Source: Bacteriovoracaceae bacterium (GTDB lineage: Bacteria; Bdellovibrionota; UBA1018). From it: 5,816 nucleotides of DNA. The notes below the pieces were generated by a model. The model was given only the letters and a program-made list of their open reading frames with translations, did not search any database and was not told where the DNA came from. Positions 5,735 through 5,816 of the stretch are shown piece by piece. The DNA is taken from assembly GCA_023250795.1 (NCBI GenBank), contig JAHFAB010000140.1:1-5816 (forward strand), written 5' to 3'. Both the position numbers and the translations under genes were made by a program. Positions within the stretch are counted from its first letter, which is position 1. Each line of letters opens with the position of its first letter.

Positions 5735-5816
5735 AAAATCTATTTCACAAATCTTACAATCCTGAAGAGTGCATCTTACCTTCCCGTTTCCAATTCGACT
5801 TGTTTTTTCGATTTTT
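5726..5816 (-). CDS. C-terminal end of an unidentified minus-strand protein, 5' part outside window
   Basis: On the minus strand the frame is open from the window edge to TAA (complement of 5726-5728), giving 29 residues that end VRCTLQDCKICEIDFTQ. Codon use and composition look protein-like, and the three cysteines (C-x4-C-x2-C) could bind metal. The plus-strand register opposite is also open, and 29 residues are too few to identify a family. If real, the gene converges on the broken HNH gene and its start lies to the right of this window. Confidence 0.42.
   Translation of the reverse strand, partial: KIEKTSRIGNGKVRCTLQDCKICEIDFTQ

Overview
The window (about 40% G+C by eye) looks like a chromosomal stretch from a Gram-negative bacterium, most likely a Bdellovibrio-like member of the Bdellovibrionota/Oligoflexia. 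That placement is an inference. It rests on a WaaE-type LPS-core glycosyltransferase, a secreted clostripain-family protease, and an HNH-endonuclease paralogue of a type I associate with those genomes. It has not been tested by any search.

Positions 1-3060 hold a tight plus-strand operon whose reading frames all overlap. It contains the 3' end of a family 2 glycosyltransferase, a class I glutamine amidotransferase (20 nt overlap), a UPF0104/LPG-synthase-TM-type membrane protein (4 nt ATGA overlap) and a short RecQ-like helicase (13 nt overlap). The first three fit envelope glycan or lipid work. The helicase is the odd member and stops straight after its four-cysteine zinc-binding segment.

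Positions 3061-3272 are an AT-rich intergenic region with a plausible promoter and a roughly 100-nt leader that can fold. It precedes a secreted peptidase C11 (clostripain-like) gene at 3273-4502, which has a very strong ribosome binding site and a clear signal peptide. Positions 4503-4753 hold mutually exclusive hairpins, a candidate terminator and a promoter with a perfect TATAAT.

Positions 4754-5701 hold a decayed HNH-endonuclease gene. Its N-terminal region is intact, but the frame is closed by TAG at 5600-5602. The same frame then continues for 32 codons with a recognisable start of the HNH domain before homology is lost near 5689. The linker is crowded with short perfect inverted repeats. 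The right edge probably carries the C-terminal end of a minus-strand gene (5726-5816) that converges on the pseudogene.

I see no CRISPR array, tRNA, rRNA, transposase or other clear defence system. The best leads are the broken HNH gene with its palindrome-rich linker, the minimal RecQ-like helicase inside an envelope operon, and the structured RNA regions either side of the protease gene.
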